Assembly (NCBI GenBank): GCA_009823395.1
Contig: CM020518.1
Span: forward strand, 15,489,001 to 15,553,000
From: Thamnaconus septentrionalis
Taxonomy: Eukaryota > Chordata > Actinopteri > Tetraodontiformes > Monacanthidae
Reading direction: 5' to 3'
DNA: 64,000 nt
A model generated the notes under the pieces. That model was given only the letters and a program-made list of their open reading frames with translations. It was not told the origin of the DNA and made no database searches. Shown here piece after piece: positions 62,136 through 64,000 of this stretch. Position numbers and translations under genes: made by a program. The stretch's first letter is position 1, and every line of letters starts with the position of its first letter.

Positions 62136-62330
62136 GCGGCGGGAATGGACGGAGCAGAGTGCAGATCTCTGGGGATTTCAATGCAGGCAGTACTAGCATT
62201 GCCGCAGAACTGCATACAGAGCGCAGCTATGAAATGTACAGCTTATATAATCATGTAACTTATGTCTATTATTTATAACTTCCTATAGAGGATGTACAGA
62301 CTTCAAAAAAAAAAAAATTAAACTGAAAAA
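62136..62330 (+). other. Probable ppp1r3c 3' UTR, proximal part
   Basis: Follows the TAG stop. ATTAAA at 62317-62322, within an A-rich stretch, is a candidate poly-A signal. AATAAA at 63541-63546 would be a distal alternative, so the UTR could be longer. Confidence 0.5.
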
Positions 62331-63110
62331 AATCTCATCCCTTCTAGAATGTGAATATTTCGAAAACATGAATGTGATTAAATCTCTAAAGAAAAACAAC
62401 TTTTTTGTCCAATATCTGAGAAACACATCAACACATGCACATGTGCGAGGGCCGCAGAATGTTAGCGGGGATACGTGTTTATCTATGGGTGTCAGGATGC
62501 TGCACGTTACTTGTCCTTACAAAAAAAAGGAAAAGAAAAAGCCCAGGGGGAGGAAAGTGAAAACGTGAGATTTTTTGCACAACAGCAACAACAACAACAA
62601 AAAAAGAACACACACGCACATAGATGCTATCTGATTCCAAGAACATCAACTTTATTATAATGTGCACTCAAACACACATACAAGCACCAGCATCTTTCGG
62701 CTCACATTTCTTTTCATTCAGGTCCCGCATACCAGACAGGGGTGTCAGCGCGTCGCTCAGGTGGGAGGGGCATGCGGGCGGGCAACACTGCGCCTCCTGA
62801 AACGGGAACACCAGGCCTGGGAACAGTCACCTGTTGTGCCGGCTGGCAGGGCAAATAAGCGGTAGCCATGGCGACGGCAAGGCTTGCACCTAATCCCAGG
62901 GCCTGTGTTCACATGCAAGGGCGGAGCCGTCACTAGACACTGCGGCCCCTCCCGTCTGCTCGGCTTTTGTTCCCGGCACATCTTCGGCACTTTTCTGTCC
63001 GACTTGTTTTTGTATTATTTTTTTAAATTTCAAACAGCTGGTTGGCATGACACATCGTCCTCACTGAGAAACAGAAGTGTGTTTTGTTTTTGTTTCTTTG
63101 CTAAGTTCAG
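62331..63110. other. Downstream flank, CpG-rich patch
   Basis: An A-rich stretch at 62520-62615 is followed by a GC-rich patch at 62720-62960 holding GTAGCCATGGCGAC (62862-62875), an RFX X-box-like half palindrome. No exon of a second gene recognised. Confidence 0.4.
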
Positions 63111-63111
63111 A

Positions 63112-63215
63112 CCCACGGTGGTGACCCACACAGCGAAGAAGGTCCCGGGTTTGATCCCCAAGCCTGGTTCTCCCGCTTTCTCTCAAAAATCCTGCATGTG
63201 AGGCAAACTACGTGT
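63112..63215 (+). mobile_element. SINE fragment, head region, degraded
   Basis: GTGGTGACCCACACAGCGAA, GAAGGTCCCGGG, TTTGATCCCC (degraded B box) and CCTGGTTCTCCCGC follow the head and start of the body of the 52236-52625 SINE family, here on the plus strand. Mostly eroded afterwards. Confidence 0.6.
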
Positions 63216-64000
63216 TCCCTTCTGTTCCACATGTCCGTCATGAACTGTATTAAAAGGCTCTTCTCTACTCTGTACCTTCAGCATATGTTGCAGAAAGTTA
63301 ATTATGATAATAAGAATAATTTCTTTGAGTGCCTTGATCTTCAAAACTGAAGGTACTTGAGGTGGCCTCAATTACATTTTTATAATTTACTTGTAAATAC
63401 TTTTTTTTTTTTTTTTTTAGTTATTTGTGTTTTCTCTATGCAATTTGTAACTGTGCTCTGTAGCTGCTTCTGCTGCCTATCTTAGCCAGGTCTGAAATTA
63501 GGACTCAAGTCCCGGATTAAGCCGAGATAAATTAAAAAGAAATAAAAAAAAGTACAGAATGTTAAAAAGTAGAGAATGTGAAAAACAAATATATATATAC
63601 TATATACTATACTATATACTAATATATTATGTGCAGTTCAGACAGGGTCGCTTTGTCGAAATTAACAAAGTTAATTAGTTTTAATCGTGATGGAGGAGCA
63701 GGAGAGGAGGCAGTGTTGGAGGAGGCGGGTTGTTCGATCGCCGGTGTGGAAGCAGAGGAAGATGGTCAGTTGGGGTGGCTTTTAAAAGGGCGCTTCGAAA
63801 GAGGCTGACCAATAGGAGCTGAGGGAAGTGACGTAAGCCGACAGCTAATTGGGGTCGCGCGGCTGGGAATAGTAATAAGGCTGACGTCGTGCCGTGTCAG
63901 AACTAACGCTTTGCTCGATATATGAAATACAAACAGAAGTATAAAAATGGAAATGTAAACAGTGATAAAAATAAACAGTGGCATAAAATATGAACAGTGT
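63216..64000. other. Right edge, no gene recognised
   Basis: T run at 63402-63418, A-rich and (TATAC)-like sequence at 63560-63630. The GC-richer block 63680-63900 has a CCAAT box (GACCAATAGG, 63807-63816) and a CRE-like TGACGTAAG (63830), so it could be a promoter of something beyond the edge or repeat-derived. Imperfect AAACAGTG units lie near 63957-63998. Confidence 0.4.

Noticed and set aside
63541..63546. AATAAA as the ppp1r3c poly-A site
   Set aside because: It lies 1.4 kb past the stop, beyond a SINE remnant and in A-rich DNA; possible but unsupported, so listed only as an alternative.

Overview
The window looks like a teleost fish nuclear genome. One vertebrate gene has a short GT-AG intron. 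The repeats are of kinds common in fish genomes: L2-, Rex1/CR1- and other non-LTR retrotransposon remnants, a tRNA-derived SINE, several hAT-type and unclassified inverted-repeat DNA elements, and abundant (TA)n, (CA)n, (GA)n and (GATA)n microsatellites. Nothing prokaryotic, organellar or viral was seen. Species was not determined.

Layout. About 1-60600 contains no protein-coding gene that I can support. It is AT-rich intergenic DNA broken by repeats. From left to right these are: a 0.6-kb inverted-repeat element (3458-4050) with a sister copy at 38280-38918; a hAT-like end at 13713; an internally deleted LINE with both ends and a later insertion (18037-19360); two copies of a long-TIR MITE (20892-21444, 26439-27238); a composite of a BED-finger hAT fragment and an L2-type LINE 3' end between 9-bp direct repeats (22659-24334); a hairpin-bearing repeat (31478-31640); reverse-transcriptase debris on the minus strand (38925-39290); a 1.1-kb element with CAGTG ends (43944-45043); an LTR-like stretch (45060-46036); a 357-bp MITE (46914-47270); a 100-bp TTAA-bounded foldback (52033-52132); a SINE inside (TA)n (52236-52625); and a hAT insertion with a perfect 8-bp target duplication (56496-57125). 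Several unique AT-rich patches with homeodomain-like TAATTA cores (7060, 20140, 24890, 36600, 40740, 46660, 48060, 53400) read like conserved non-coding elements. That is an inference from composition only.

The one clear gene lies at the right end on the plus strand. It is ppp1r3c, the glycogen-targeting regulatory subunit 3C of protein phosphatase 1 (PTG), coded by 60971-60984 joined to 61070-62135 (359 residues). It has a GC/CCAAT promoter with a forkhead motif, a possible short upstream ORF, a five-codon first coding exon, an RVxF docking motif, an in-frame (CAG)11 polyglutamine tract and a CBM21 domain. A Trp that I expect in the CBM21 is Val here. Beyond the gene are its probable 3' UTR, a degraded SINE and unassigned sequence. 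No operon or multi-gene pathway is present. The main interest is the ppp1r3c variant features and the roughly 60-kb gene-free flank upstream of it.
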